Of a stretch of 43,850 nucleotides of DNA, positions 1 to 11,060 are shown one piece after another. Where the stretch lies: the NCBI GenBank assembly GCA_025093555.1, contig JAIWNF010000128.1, forward strand, positions 1 through 43,850, given 5' to 3'. The notes under the pieces were generated by a model that did not search any database, was not told the origin of the DNA, and saw nothing but the letters and a program-made list of their open reading frames with translations. The position numbers were made by a program, and so were the translations under genes. Source of the stretch: Circinella umbellata. Taxonomy: Eukaryota; Mucoromycota; Mucoromycetes; Mucorales; Lichtheimiaceae. Position 1 is the first letter of the stretch. Each line of letters opens with the position of its first letter.

Positions 1-1739
1 TCAAGTATTTAGCCTATGCTGATGATACTGTGGTTTTTTTAACTCGACCTACTGAACTTCGTATTCTTTTGGATATAGTCACATTATATAATAATGCTTC
101 TAATGCAAAAATCAACAAAGAAAAAACAATTGCAGTCTCTCTATCTGGAAAACGACAGCTATCTTGGTTAACTACCTTACAGCGTGCTGGTATTGGTGGT
201 TGGCATGATGATACTTGTACTGATCCAATTATTTATCTTGGATACCGTTTATCAAGCACCAAAGCACAACAAACAAAATTTTTAGAGCAACTCATCAACA
301 AAGTGGATTCTCATGCTCAACTATTATCAACTCGCTCCCTTTCAATTCAAGGTCATGGTCTTGTTGCCAATTCGCTCTTGATGAGCAAAGTGTGGCATTG
401 CCTTCGAATTCTTCCAGTTACAAAATCCTTTTTGAAACGCTTGCGCTCAATTATTTATCGCTTTGTGACTCAAAAATCGTTTCCACCAGTTAGTTTTGCA
501 GCCTGCACACGCCCAAGAAAAGAAGGTGGTGCTGCTGTCTTGGATCCTTTAGTGCAGCATTCAGCGCTTCAACTTCGATGGATTTTGCCACTTCTTGGGT
601 CCACTACCGAAGACACGAACTCTTTCTTAATTCCACTTCTACATTATTGCTTACAGCTTTATTCTCGCACATCATCTTCAATATCTCCCATACTTTTTTC
701 TCAACGACAAATTGCAACATTAAATACCTTTTCTACCTTTAAACTTCTTTTTCGATGTATTGATACATTACAACTACAGCCTCTTTGGACTAATGTTACT
801 AGTCAATCAATTCTTGACTTTCCCTTGACTATTATTATCATTAATGGTACTAATCTTTCACCACATACATTTCACAAACAACAAACACAATGGACAGAAC
901 TGTCAGTAAAAGACGCATATTTTTTTGATCGCACCACTCAACAACTTCAACGTCATCCTCCAATGCAACGTCATCGACACCGCCACAAAGTCCGTGAATT
1001 TTTTGCACATGTCACCTCGGGCGATTACATTTTTATTCCTGAATTTGACCGTTTTATTCATCGTTCTTCTTCCAACACATCATCATCTTCAATACATCAT
1101 ACCCCCACTATAAGTATAATTTCTCCAAAAATTTTAAAGAATATCTTACTTGATGATCTGACAACTAAACATTACTGCCAATCTCCCTTGATTCAATTTG
1201 GCCAATTACCTGATGGCACCCTCAAGCATCGAAAACTACTTAGCGAAAATTTTGGGCTAGTCACTTTCCACAGTGAGCCCATATAATATGGTGGCGCATA
1301 TTTCATAAAAAACTACCATGCAAACAACGTCTTCATCAACTTGTGCCTCGCATCTTTACCTCACCTAACTGTATTTTCTGTAATGAGATTGATACACCAG
1401 AACATTTTCTTTGGGAATGTTCTCAGAAACGGTTGGTTTGGCAAGATATCGCTAATTGTTTTTTGGTTCTACCGGATCAACTAGAAATTACTCATATTAC
1501 TTCTCTTTCTGCTTCAGCTTTAGCTGTACATGAAGAATTCAAATTTGATTCTTTTTGTCTTATTGCGACTACTTTATTACATATGTGGCGTGCTCATTGG
1601 CGCTTTGTCTTCTATTAAGAAACCTTTTGGCCTCACAGTGTTAGTGCTCATGCCACTCTCCATTTGTGCAAAATTCACGCTGAAGAAACACATAAAATCC
1701 AATCCTTATGATAGTTTTTGTTTTTCTTCTTCTCTTTAA
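1..1739 (+). pseudogene. LINE reverse transcriptase, C-terminal half plus zinc knuckle (5' end off window)
   Basis: Non-LTR retrotransposon reverse transcriptase, which copies element RNA at a nicked target. The frame is open from base 3 and begins in the catalytic palm with YADD (residues 5-8 of the visible part) followed by TVVFL. The thumb and connection region run to a TAA at 1284-1286. The frame then resumes one base over near 1289 with WWRIFHKKLPCKQR and a CIFC...HFLWEC zinc-knuckle motif (about 1289-1615), the zf-RVT type seen at the end of many LINE proteins. A TAA at 1616-1618 interrupts a further stretch of about 35 codons in the same frame. So one frameshift and one nonsense codon break the gene. 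The fingers, endonuclease and ORF1 lie upstream of the window. Seen: motifs and breaks. Known: family architecture. Confidence 0.9.
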
Positions 1740-1865
1740 TTTTTCTTGTGTTTTTCTTTATTCTAAAGCTTTCTTCCTTTTTATATATATACAAATTTAT
1801 ATTTGTTCCAATTAACATCCAGTTGTCAACTTGGATTAATAAATTATCTCCTACAAAAAAAAAAA
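1740..1865 (+). mobile_element. LINE 3' untranslated end with poly-A tail
   Basis: After the reverse transcriptase frame the sequence becomes AT-rich and ends in a run of 11 A at 1855-1865. A 3' poly-A directly downstream of a LINE protein is the expected end of a retrotransposed copy. The tail abuts an LTR-like repeat at 1866, so this LINE probably inserted into or at the edge of that repeat. A target duplication cannot be tested because the 5' end is outside the window. Confidence 0.7.
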
Positions 1866-2455
1866 TTAAGCTCTTTTGAGATAATATATGTTAAGTGATA
1901 ATGATTTTGATATAATCAAATCTAGTACAGAGATATTATGTCTGTATGTATTGAGTCTTTATAATGTGAATTCAGTTGTTATTAAATTCAAATACTACAT
2001 TTAGTATGTAGTCAACAAATAAATATATGAAATATATAAAATAAGTAAGATAATGATCTTAAGTTAATCTCTTGGATAAATAAAATAATTAAAACAACCC
2101 AATATACAGTGTTGAGTGATCAATAGAAAATAAATTTAAAATAAAGTTGATATAACTTCAATTTGATGATTTTTATTTGGTTTAAAAAGTTGGGGTTTAT
2201 ATATCTTTTACAATTGTTCTGCAGTAACTTTCTAATGTTACACAGTTAAATCTGCAGCAACTGTTTAATGTCGCACAGCTATTACATATGATTGTCTAAT
2301 TAGTTAATTGGGGGGATATTTATATTAAGTTGCTGTACAATAGATTGATTCATGTAAAAGGTAATAGAAATGAGAATATTCTTATATGAATAATTATTCT
2401 TAGTATTCATATATAAAAATAGAAAATAAAAAAAGTTGTTTATGTAAGGGTTACA
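1866..2455 (-). repeat. LTR-like repeat, copy 1 (solo)
   Basis: About 590 bp that is present again in inverted orientation at 24101-24806 and, more diverged, at 35631-36068. On the minus strand it begins TGTAACCCTTACATAA at 2455, the 5' TG expected of an LTR. Its other end is cut by the poly-A of the plus-strand LINE at 1865. It interrupts the endonuclease frame of the minus-strand LINE that resumes at 2456. No internal coding region belongs to it, so a solo LTR is the simplest reading. A non-LTR dispersed repeat remains possible because I could not establish a flanking duplication. Confidence 0.6.
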
Positions 2456-3190
2456 CTGGTAGCAGTTTCCCTGGTGAATGTGGTGAAAATGATAAGGTAC
2501 AAAGATGGTGGTATGTTGAAAGCGAAGTCATATCATGAATATTCATAGTTGGATTGACTATGGCGTTTCCTGGTGAAATGAATAAGTCAATGATACTTGT
2601 TCCAGCTGCTATACGAAATGTTGGTTGTGTGTGGGTCAGTGTTCCACTCTATATATGTAGACTATTCCCAGTAATCCATGGTTCTAATGCATGAATCCTA
2701 TGAGTGTTGTTTGAATGATCACCAGTCAGCAATTTTGAACGCACATTTAGATCTCCTAAGATGATAGTAATATTTGTAATATTGAGTTGGTCCAGCAGCT
2801 TGATAGTAGTAGTGTCATTTAGAGTCAGTGGTGGTGGAAGATATAGGCCATGAAAGGTATATATGCCAATTTGAAATGATAACGAGAAACGGTTTGTATT
2901 GGGGAGATGATGGATATGTAAATCGAGATTAGGGCGTACAAGAAGGGAGATACCACCTTGTCCCCTCTTTTTGATGTCAGGTTGAATTGCATAGTTGTGA
3001 TACTAAAGCCAGTCTGTCTGCAGTTGACCATGGATGAGAAAAGTTTCTGTGATGAGGATTAAGTCAATATTGTTGTTGTTGCAGAATTTAATAATTTCAT
3101 CTGGTGATTTGGCAATACCAGTTGCATTTAATAAACCAATTTTTAGTTGGTCTATTATTATATTTCCATGTGTTCCGTCTTGTTGATGGT
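2456..3190 (-). pseudogene. LINE endonuclease domain (minus-strand LINE)
   Basis: Apurinic-type endonuclease (exonuclease/endonuclease/phosphatase fold) that nicks target DNA for a LINE. Reading the minus strand from about 3190 gives GLLNATG, then DLILITETFL (the catalytic Glu block), GQGGISLLVRP, ILGDLNVRS (Asp/Asn block), GTSIIDLFIS and LSTYHHL (final His block), in the usual order. Two in-frame TAG codons break it, one after DW-L and one after NSLHI. The frame runs into the LTR-like repeat at 2455, so the reverse transcriptase that should follow is missing. It lies just downstream of the ORF1-like frame that ends at 3293. This LINE is on the opposite strand to the one at 1-1865 and is a separate copy. 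Confidence 0.8.
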
Positions 3191-3810
3191 ATCATCCTTA
3201 CCACTAGACAACAAGTTGCGAGCTTCATTAAGTATACTGATAGGATGATGTTGGCAGGGTGTTGGTTTTGGGTTCATGTCTTGGAATTTGGTTCAGTATG
3301 CTGAATCGATGTGGTGCTTATCTTCTTTCGAAAGAGAAGTGAAGTGTCTGAGTGTGGCAATACCTAGATGTTTTTTTGCCATGCGTAAGCACATAGCCAA
3401 CATCCGTTCTTGATAGATTTTTTTAGCTTCATCTGCCCTTTCGGTTGCTAATAGTTTTGCCAGAAGAATGAGGTCACCAATAGTGTTTGCTGAGATTGGG
3501 TCAAAATCATTTTTGGGTGTTAATTTTGCATGGGTGAGTAGATCACAAAGTTCTGCTTCATATAAAGAATGAATTAAGAGTGCTACGATTCTATGTGCGG
3601 GAAATTGAATGTCGATCATGCATTCTGTGGCAACGCCTACCAAACGAAGATCTTTCCTGATTTTGCTGTGTAATGTGCGATGTGGCAATCCTATATAGAC
3701 AAAAGAGTATACTGTGGTATCATTTGCTGGTGTTAAAAGGCGATGTGCCCAATTAAGTAATCTTTCAGAAGGTAGTTAGACAGCCTCTTTTTTTGTTTCT
3801 TGGTATAATG

Positions 3811-4796
3811 CTTCTGCCTAGGGTTCTTAGTAGACCGATCCGGATCGGATTGGCACCATTTCGAATCCGATCCGTTTTAAAACGGATCGGATTTTCGGAA
3901 ATCTGGATTGTCCACAGATTAGAGAATTGCAATCTGAATCCGTTTCATAAAAATCTGGATTGAATCCGTAATCCGTAATGCAAAAGAATCAATTAGATGA
4001 AAATTTAGGCTATATAGTAGATGTCACAGTATTTTTTCATGAGAGAAGGTGTTTTACAAGATTGTGTATGGTAGTCGTTTGAGATCGTTTAAGAAAATTA
4101 AAACATTGGTAACAAAGGTGCATTATTTATTATTTTGGTTTGAAAACATAATAGGAAATAAATAAGTTATAATAAAAAAAGAATTGTAGTAATAAAAAGT
4201 TATAATGGGAAAAAAGAAGTTACAATGGGAAAAGAAAGTTATAGTGATAAAAAAGTTTATAGTGAAAAAAAAGTTATGGTAGTGGTAGAAATATAACATG
4301 ACGTGGATTTTTTTTTTGTGGGGGCGAGTAGTGTGCTGAAAAAAAAAAGAGGTATAAGTTTACCTTTTCTGTTTTACAACCAAATAAAAGTTCATAATTC
4401 TCTTTATCATTACTAGATTAATAAAAATAATAATTAAGTTCATTAATCTCTCTTTTTTCTTTCAAATGTTTTTTTTTATATTAAAGCCTACTTTTCCTTT
4501 CAACTGCTCTATTCAAGTATATAATAATATACAAAAACTTATTCTCTTCTTTATTTGAATATATATATACCTTACCACAGCATTGTTAAAACTTTGATCC
4601 ATTACTCTATAATTATAATGACGGATCAGAAAAATCCGACGGATGCATAGATCTCAATCCGTTTACAATCCGGATTGTAGAATTACGATCCGGATCCGAT
4701 CTGAATCCGTTGAGACACAATCCAAATCCGATCCAATCCGTATGAAAAACGGATCGGTTTATAAATCCGGATTGTACTAAGATCCCTACTTCTGCC
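3811..4796 (+). mobile_element. hAT-like non-autonomous element, copy 1, with 8-bp target duplication
   Basis: Element body 3819-4788 (970 bp). It starts TAGGGTTCTTAGTAGACC and ends with the imperfect inverted complement TACTAAGATCCCTA. The flanks 3811-3818 and 4789-4796 are identical, CTTCTGCC. An 8-bp duplication with TAGGG termini is typical of the hAT superfamily. Both ends carry clusters of GGATCGGAT and ATCCGGATTG motifs, which look like subterminal transposase-binding repeats; the middle is A-rich with repeated AAAGTTATAGTG. No transposase frame is present, so it must be mobilised in trans. It sits inside the minus-strand LINE. Confidence 0.88.
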
Positions 4797-4851
4797 TGTA
4801 ACCTTTGCATATGATGTTGCCAGGGCATTTTGCTATAGATGGTGGTGACGA

Positions 4852-5907
4852 TAGGGATCTTAGTACAATCCAGATTTATAAACCGATACGTTTTTCATAT
4901 AGATTGGATCAGATTTGGATTGTGTCTCAATGGATTTGGATCAGATTCATATCGTAATTCTACAATCCGGATTGTAAACGGATTGAGATCTATAGATCAG
5001 TCGGATTTTTCTAATCCATCATTATAATTATAGAGTAATGGATCAAAGTTTTAACAATACTGTGGTAAGGTATATATATATATTCAAATAAAGAAGAGAG
5101 TAAGTTTTTGTATACTATTATATACTTGAATAGAGCAGTTGAAAAGAAAAGTAGTAATGCCTTTAATATAGAAAAAAAAAACTGAAAAGAAAGAAACAAA
5201 AATTGAAGATTAAAAAGAGAGATTAATGAACTTCATTATTTTTATTAATCTAGTAAGGATAAAAAGAATTATGAACTTTTATTTGGTTGTAAAACAGAAA
5301 AGGTAAACTTATACCTCTTTTTTTTTCAGCACACTACTCACCCCCACAAAAAAAAAACCACATCATGTTATATTTCTGCACTACTATAACTTTTTTTTTC
5401 ACTATAAACTTTTTTATCACTATAACTTTTTTTTCCTTCTATAACTTTCCCACTATAATTTTTTTTTCAACTATAACTTTCTTTTCCATTGTAACTTCTT
5501 TTTTCCCATTATTATAACTTTTTATTACTACAATTTTTTTATTACTACAATTCTTTTTTTATTATAACTTATTTATTTCCTATGGCTAATTCCTAAGATA
5601 AGCGACTAAGGTCGTTTATCTTGGGAATGATCCCTTTTCTTAAACGATCTCAAATGACTACTATACACAATCTTATAAAATACCTTCTCTCATGAAAAAA
5701 TACTGTGACATCTACTATATAGTCTAAATTTTCATCTAATTGATTCTTTTGCATTACGGATTCAATTTGGATTTTTATGAAACAGATTCGGATTGCAATT
5801 CTCTAATATATAGATAATCTAGATTTCTGAAAATCCAATCCGTTTCAAAACGGATCGAAGCCGAAATGGTGCCGATCCGATCCTAGATCAGTCTACTAAG
5901 AACCCTA
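4852..5907 (-). mobile_element. hAT-like non-autonomous element, copy 2, no target duplication
   Basis: Inverted copy of the element at 3819-4788, starting TAGGGATCTTAGTACAATCC and ending CTACTAAGAACCCTA (1056 bp). The flanking octamers are GGTGACGA and TTTGGCAG, which do not match, unlike the other three copies. Either the flanks were rearranged or the copy formed by recombination with its neighbour only 63 bp away. A segment near 5583-5634 is replaced by a 50-bp palindrome absent from the other copies. No transposase frame is visible. Confidence 0.8.
5589..5628. repeat. Imperfect hairpin inserted in hAT-like copy 2
   Basis: Arms at 5589-5606 and 5611-5628 pair at 16 of 18 positions around a TAAG loop. 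The other three hAT-like copies have unrelated AT-rich sequence at this place, so the hairpin is private to this copy. It may be a very small MITE or a repair product. Confidence 0.6.
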
Positions 5908-6147
5908 TTTGGCAGTGCTTAGGTTTAGATCTTCCATATATGGTTGCGGCTTGTTGTTCATCGTTCTGTTAGTAGTAGTAATTCTCGATTTATTGCTATT
6001 AAGAATTTTTTGACTGTGTAACAATGTGGTGTTATTGGTATGCTGTTTAAGGACTTGCTGTCCCAATGAGGAGCTAGTTATTGAAATGTTTAATTTGTTT
6101 TGTGTAAACATGTTTTTTGTAGCTTTTTCTTGTTTGCTTGATGACAA

Positions 6148-7258
6148 TGCAGCTTTATTATAAAAAGGGAAAGGTGTATATTTTGAGAAAGAATAAAAAA
6201 AGTATAAAAGGAAGTGTTATTTGCTGCACGCGTTACTCAACTACGTCTCTATTTTTTATAATAGATGTTATAATAAAAATAAATAACAATTTTTAAACGC
6301 CTATATTTTGTGATTGAAGCACTGTATGACTTTACAATAAAATGCATTAAAAAGCCACACATCTCTAGCTATAGTATGCGGAGTCTCGAAATCTTTTATT
6401 ATATATTTCACTTTCTAGAGTATAATTTAACTTAAGTGTATAAAGTGCACTTTAACCCGTGCTGATTTCAAATCTGTAATTGGACTTTACCTAGCTGGCT
6501 TAGATCATGAGATATAGCCCAGGATGCATTACTAGACTTAATATATATTTTTATGCTCCCTGGGTAGGAGGACGTTTACAGTCTACACCAATGTTAGGCG
6601 GCACTCAAATATAGCAATTATATCTAGAACATTAATATAAGCTATATTACTCTCATAGGAAGCTAGAAAATTAAAAGTTAAAGGAAGTTTTTTTTAGATA
6701 AAATTCTCAAAGTTAAGGTTATCAAGTATATTATAGAATTATAATTACTATAAGAAATTAGATTACTAAAGTAAACATTAATTAGTTTCTATTATAAGCA
6801 CAAATAGATTTATTATAAACAAATGTTAATTTAAGTAGGTAGTACTATAAACAAGTAAAAGGTAAAGAGTAAAATGCAGTAAAAAGATATAAAAATAGAT
6901 AAAAAAATTCCCTAAAGTTTATTTTGCTTATATCTTCCGTTCTAAGAATGCTATTGGCTTGCAAAACCATACATTAAAATGCCGCACATTTCAGGTATCT
7001 CTATATAAAATTTCATGGTTACACAACAACATCTGCCAAAACTACAGCGTAAAAACACTTGAGTGTATAAAGTATAAGTGCTCTGATGTCTGAGATATAA
7101 ATAACGATATCAGCCTGTTGAGACCCTATTGATACCGCACTTTTTATGCAGCATTACTTTTCTTTGCTCTATACCTTCAACTACATCTACCCTACTTAAT
7201 CTCTCATCTATAGAGTGTGTGGCAGCAGTATTTTTTTTTTTTACAACCATTAGACCTC
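6148..7258. other. No gene seen; AT-rich old repeats
   Basis: About 1.1 kb with no convincing reading frame. Two weakly similar stretches, near 6325-6420 and 6950-7020, share a motif like ATTAAAAWGCCRCACAT followed by a CT-rich segment, so an old dispersed repeat may be present in direct orientation. A run of T at 7231-7242 precedes the recombinase-like fragment. Confidence 0.4.
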
Positions 7259-7465
7259 CATCATATTTTATTGCTAGCTTGTTCTATAGATGATGACTTG
7301 CATCTACACCTTATGATTGTCACACCTAAAGAAACAAGATAAGGTTGTCACCTTAATAAGGACTTGGTACTGCTTCTACTACTGGGTCATGTAGACTTCT
7401 GTCCAGTTGAGGCATTCAAAGCTTTACTCACCCAGGTAGGTCATCAAGTGATTCTTTCTCTGTAA
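7259..7465 (+). pseudogene. Possible tyrosine recombinase fragment (Crypton/DIRS type)
   Basis: One frame reads HHILLLACSIDDDLHLHL, then MIVTPKETR, a TAA at 7340-7342, then about 18 codons to HVDFCPVEAFKALLTQV and a stop at 7463-7465. The pattern of an L-rich helix, a DL pair, a PKE-R block and CPV-A- resembles the region between the first and second catalytic boxes of eukaryotic tyrosine recombinases carried by Crypton, Ngaro and DIRS elements. The first catalytic Arg is not visible (it would sit near the DDDL), and no downstream HxxR box was found. The match is by motif memory only and the fragment is short. No terminal repeats were seen around it. Confidence 0.4.
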
Positions 7466-7864
7466 CGAGCACTCTATCAATTCAGAATCGGTAAATCCAG
7501 TAAGCTACTGCAATTTTATCTGAATAAAATTGCACTTGCAAATATTACATTTTACTCAAATTACCGCTATAACAAAAAAACATTTTTTTTGTTTATTGTT
7601 AAATTAGTTGTGATGTTCTTCAAAGTAGTTAAAACAGAATCTTGGATAAAAATCACTTTTTGTTACCATTCAAAACATTATCAATCATTTAACTATCATG
7701 AGTTTTCAAAAAACGCATATTTTGAGTAGTAAAAGTAAACACGGTAAAAATAAATATATGTGTACGCATAGCCAGTGACACCAAGTGTTTGTGTATGCAT
7801 GCACAACTAAAATTTTGTGAGAACGCTGATCAATTTCCACTTTTTTAATGAAACGCTTCATGGC
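7466..7864. other. No gene seen
   Basis: AT-rich sequence with runs of T and A and no coding signature that I can support. Short minus-strand frames here have no recognisable motif. Confidence 0.4.
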
Positions 7865-8173
7865 GCCGCGTTGTTTCGGGTGCACCAATTATGAAAACCG
7901 CGTTTGCATAAAAAGCAAACGTTTACAATTATTATTGTATTGTTTTATTTCAAAAAAAACTGTTTGCATTTGTGTGATTAACCGTTACCGCGTTGTTACG
8001 GGAGTGTACGCGGCAGTCTTCACAGAGTTTTAATCAAATGATCTGCGGTAAACAAGGAAACAACGCGGCGTCGCTCCGAAACAGCGTGGCTCCCCGATTC
8101 AATGCGGCGACGTGTAACGAAACAACGCGGCGTCGCTTCGAAACAGCGCAGTTCCCCGATTCAGCGCGGCGAC
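7865..8173. repeat. GC-rich island with 62-bp tandem repeat and inverted CGCGTTGTT motifs
   Basis: Two direct units begin at 8057 and 8119 with GAAACAACGCGGCGTCGCT and continue through AACAGCG and TCCCCGATTCA to GCGGCGAC, a 62-bp period with a few differences. Upstream, the reverse complement core appears at 7865-7880 (GCCGCGTTGTTTCGGG) and 7986-8002 (TACCGCGTTGTTACGGG). So the motif is arranged as two inverted singles facing a direct pair. The island stands out sharply from the AT-rich surroundings. It could be the end of an unknown transposon, or a protein-binding array. Confidence 0.65.
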
Positions 8174-8179
8174 TTTTAG

Positions 8180-9135
8180 GACTAACTTAGGGTCCAACTT
8201 CGACCAGAGTGGGATGTTAGTTACTTTTAGTAGGGGGCTTTAACTTTCAAAACTGATATCAACAGTTTTAATTTTACAGCTAGTTACAGCTTCTGCTGTA
8301 TATAGTCTAACAATCAAATTCGCCATATTGGGGAGTAGTAGTTGCTACAGCTGAAATTTTCTACCGCCAAATACAGTGCTAATCAGCTAAATGAATATAA
8401 AATTGCTTTAGAGCCATAAAAGAAACTGGGAATAAAGAATTTTTGTACAACTGAACACTGCAAAAAAAAAAAAAAAAAAGAGGGTTTTACAATTGTGATA
8501 CCCTACTGAGGTTCTATTGATTTTTTGGCTGCTATTAGGATATCAGCTGTTGATACCTCAGGTGTGCATAGGATCTCAATGTGCAATCTTTCTAGTTCCC
8601 AGCATTTGTTATTGTAATTGTCAGCTGTTTGTTTTTCTCTTTATCAACATATTTACATTCCAGATGTCAAGTGTTTGTTTTTTAATATATTAATTGTCTA
8701 TTTTTCCATATATCAAAATATTTATATTTAAAATATCAATACATTAATATTTCAAAATATAGTACAGGATTTTTCCTAATAATTAGCGGGGCCTTTTTTT
8801 CCCATGATGGCAGGGCCTTTTTTCATTTTGGTGTTGGGGGTCTTTTTTGATTGACAGTGTAATTTTCATGATTGGCAGAAGGTGAAAATTATGATGACAC
8901 CTGTAATTTTAGACACCCCCTAGCCCTTTCTCGATTTTACCATAAATTTGAGTCTCATAAACCGGAAATATGTTTTTCCGTTTCAAATCCCGATAACAGT
9001 AATAGTAATAACGAAAAAAAAATTGACGAAAAAATGATAATAAAAAATAATAATCAAAAACAGTGATACATAATAATAATAATAATAAAAGTAATGATAA
9101 TAGATGATAGTAAAAATTAATAATTTAGAATTAAT
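8180..9135. other. No gene seen; poly-A run and GGGGCC-T repeats
   Basis: Contains an 18-A run at 8462-8479 that could be an old retroposon tail, and three degenerate units of GGGGCCTTTTTT near 8788, 8811 and 8836. From 9000 to 9120 there is AAT/AATA microsatellite-like sequence. Short open frames here are low-complexity and unsupported. Confidence 0.4.
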
Positions 9136-10231
9136 CTTGAAATTAGGGTTCTTAGTAGACCGATCCGGATCGGATTGGCACCATTTCGAATCCGATCCGT
9201 TTTGAAACGGATCGGATTTTCAGAAATCCGGATTGTCCACGGATTAGAGAATTGCAATCCGAATCCGTTTCGTGAAAATCCGGATTGAATCCGTAATCCG
9301 TAATGCAAAAGAATCAATTAGATGAAAATTTAGACTATATAGTAGATGTCACAGTATTTTTTCATGAGAGAAGGTATTTTACAAGATTGTGTATAGTAGT
9401 CGTTTGAGATCGTTTAAGAAAAGTAAAACATTGGTAACAGAGGTGCATTGTTTTTAGATGATTTTATTATTTTGGTTTGAAAAACATAATAGGAAATAAA
9501 TAAGTTATAATAAAAAAAGAATTGTAGTAAAAATAAAATTGTAGTAATAAAAAGTTATAATATGGGAAAAAAGAAGTTACAATGGAAAAGAAAGTTATAG
9601 TTGAAAAAAAATTATAGTGGGAAAGTTATAGTAGTAAAAAAAAGTTATAGTGATAAAAAAGTTTATAGTGAAAAAAAAAGTTATGGTGGTGGTAGAAATA
9701 TAACATGACGTGGATTTTTTTTTGTGGGGGCGAGTAGTGTGCTGAAAAAAAAAGAGGTATAAATTACCTTTTCTGTTTTACAACCAAATAAAAGTTCATA
9801 ATTCTCTTTATCATTACTAGATTAATAAAAATAATAATTAAGTTCATTAATCTCTCTTTTTTAATCTTCAATTTTTGTTTTTTTCTTTTCAGATATTTCT
9901 TTTCTATATTAAAGCCATTACTACTTTTCTTTTCAACTGCTCTATTCAAGTATATAATAGTATACAAAAACTTACTCTCTTCTTTATTTGAATATATATA
10001 TATACCTTACCACAGCATTGTTAAAACTTTGATCCATTACTCTATAATTATAATGACGGATCAGAAAAATCCGACGGATCCATAGATCTCAATCCGTTTA
10101 CAATCCGGATTGTAGAATTACGATCCGAATCCGATCCGAATCCGTTGAGACACAATCCGAATCCGATCCAATCCGTATGAAAAACGGATCGGTTTATAAA
10201 TCCGGATTGTACTAAGATCCCTACTTGAAAT
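9136..10231 (+). mobile_element. hAT-like non-autonomous element, copy 3, with 8-bp target duplication
   Basis: Element body 9144-10223 (1080 bp), flanked by identical CTTGAAAT at 9136-9143 and 10224-10231. Termini are TAGGGTTCTTAGTAGACC and TACTAAGATCCCTA as in copy 1. Internal sequence is collinear with copy 1 but longer in the A-rich centre, with extra AAAGTTATAGTGGGAAA units. A Lys/Ile-rich minus-strand frame inside is shared in part with copy 4 but has no transposase motif. Confidence 0.9.
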
Positions 10232-10560
10232 ACATGGATCCTTGATGAAATATGTAATATTTGTAGAATAAAAAGACCATGCATCAAAAAGTTATAAATA
10301 CAGACTTGAATATGATTAATTAATAATAACTATCATTTTATTTACTTTAATATAAGTTTATGGATTCTCATAAAAGACCATATTTCTATTATCTATTTCA
10401 CCTTACCTTGTTTGATTATATTTACCACTTGTTGAACAAAAATACGAATAGTGGATGAGTAAATGAAATAGGAATCTAAATATATGAAAAAAGATGGGTA
10501 GAAATGTAGTTTAGAGGTAGCGTGTATATGGATTATCGTCACACCACGTTCGATCACGGC
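10232..10560. other. No gene seen
   Basis: AT-rich spacer between the hAT-like copy and the minus-strand ORF; no repeats or coding signal that I can support. Confidence 0.4.
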
Positions 10561-10564
10561 GTCG

Positions 10565-10990
10565 TCATTCACGATACCGACGAACATGATGAAAGTAATC
10601 ATTGGTGTTGTTATCACGGACTGAACGATCAAAGACGTCACATTGATGTTGGTCTAATAAACCATGATAGTTGTTATAAGCACCACCAAGTGCTTGCTGT
10701 ATATTAGCAAGTGCTTCCTGAAGGTGAGCAATCGACTCCTCTGCTTCTATTTGTTGTTGCCATTGGTCATTGACTATTATATCCTCCCTTTCTCCTTCTT
10801 CTTCTTCTTCATTGTTGGAAATGCTAGTAGGAGAGCTTGGGATTGGTGGATTTGGCATTGTGACAGGTCCTATTTGTGGAGATACTAGACAGGTTGGACG
10901 AGTTCTTATTTGTGGAACTTCTAATCCACCTTCAGGAAGTATTACAAGAGAAAAAGGATATATATGGTTCTATATAGTAGTACGTTCATT
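10565..10990 (-). CDS. Unrecognised acidic protein, 3' exon of a minus-strand gene
   Basis: On the minus strand an in-frame stop and possible splice acceptor (ending TATATAG) lie near 10970. The frame then runs through ILPEGGLEVPQIRTRP and VTMPNPPIPSSPTSIS, an acidic stretch NNEEEEEGERED, a helical segment QWQQQIEAEESIAHLQEA and a C-terminus FHHVRRYRE before the stop at 10565. Proline/serine-rich then acidic then coiled-coil-like composition is seen, but no family is recognised. Its 5' part would lie beyond 10990, where the PIF/Harbinger element begins at 11001, so that element probably truncated it. Whether it is a host gene or belongs to another transposon is unknown. Confidence 0.4.
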
Positions 10991-11000
10991 AAAATACTTA

Positions 11001-11060
11001 GGGCAACCCCAGCAGCAGTTGTAAAACACATTTTTTGTAAAATAGAACCCGCAATTCATC
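11001..11060 (+). repeat. Left terminus of PIF/Harbinger element
   Basis: Begins GGGCAACCCCAGCAGC at 11001 right after TTA (10998-11000). PIF/Harbinger elements duplicate a TWA trinucleotide and often start with G/C-rich ends of this style. A second AGCAGCGGTTGTAAA copy lies near 11064-11078. The matching right terminus was not found near 13800, where helicase sequence starts instead. Confidence 0.55.

Larger units (their letters stand above)
3293..6147 (-). pseudogene. LINE ORF1-like protein, split by two hAT-like insertions
   Basis: Three minus-strand pieces make one protein once the insertions are ignored: 6147-5908 (start MSSSKQEKATKN, low complexity), 4851-4797 (contains KMPWQHHMQRLQAE) and 3818-3293 (contains RLLNWAHRLL, YSFVYIGLPHRTLH and LATERADEAKKIYQERML). 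The last piece is followed about 100 bp later by the endonuclease frame, which is why I place it as the N-terminal part of the same LINE. A TAA interrupts the third piece at the EAV-LPSER junction. The RNA-binding role usual for LINE ORF1 is family knowledge; no zinc knuckle is visible here. The insertion at 3819-4788 carries a perfect 8-bp duplication, so it is a clean transposition into a LINE. Confidence 0.6.

Noticed and set aside
8872..9066. 64-codon plus-strand ORF
   Set aside because: The second half is Asn/Lys microsatellite translation and no motif is present.
9764..9967. Lys-rich minus-strand ORF inside hAT-like copy 3 (and a similar one at 16368-16598 in copy 4)
   Set aside because: It arises from A-rich sequence, is not kept in copies 1 and 2 and has no transposase motif.
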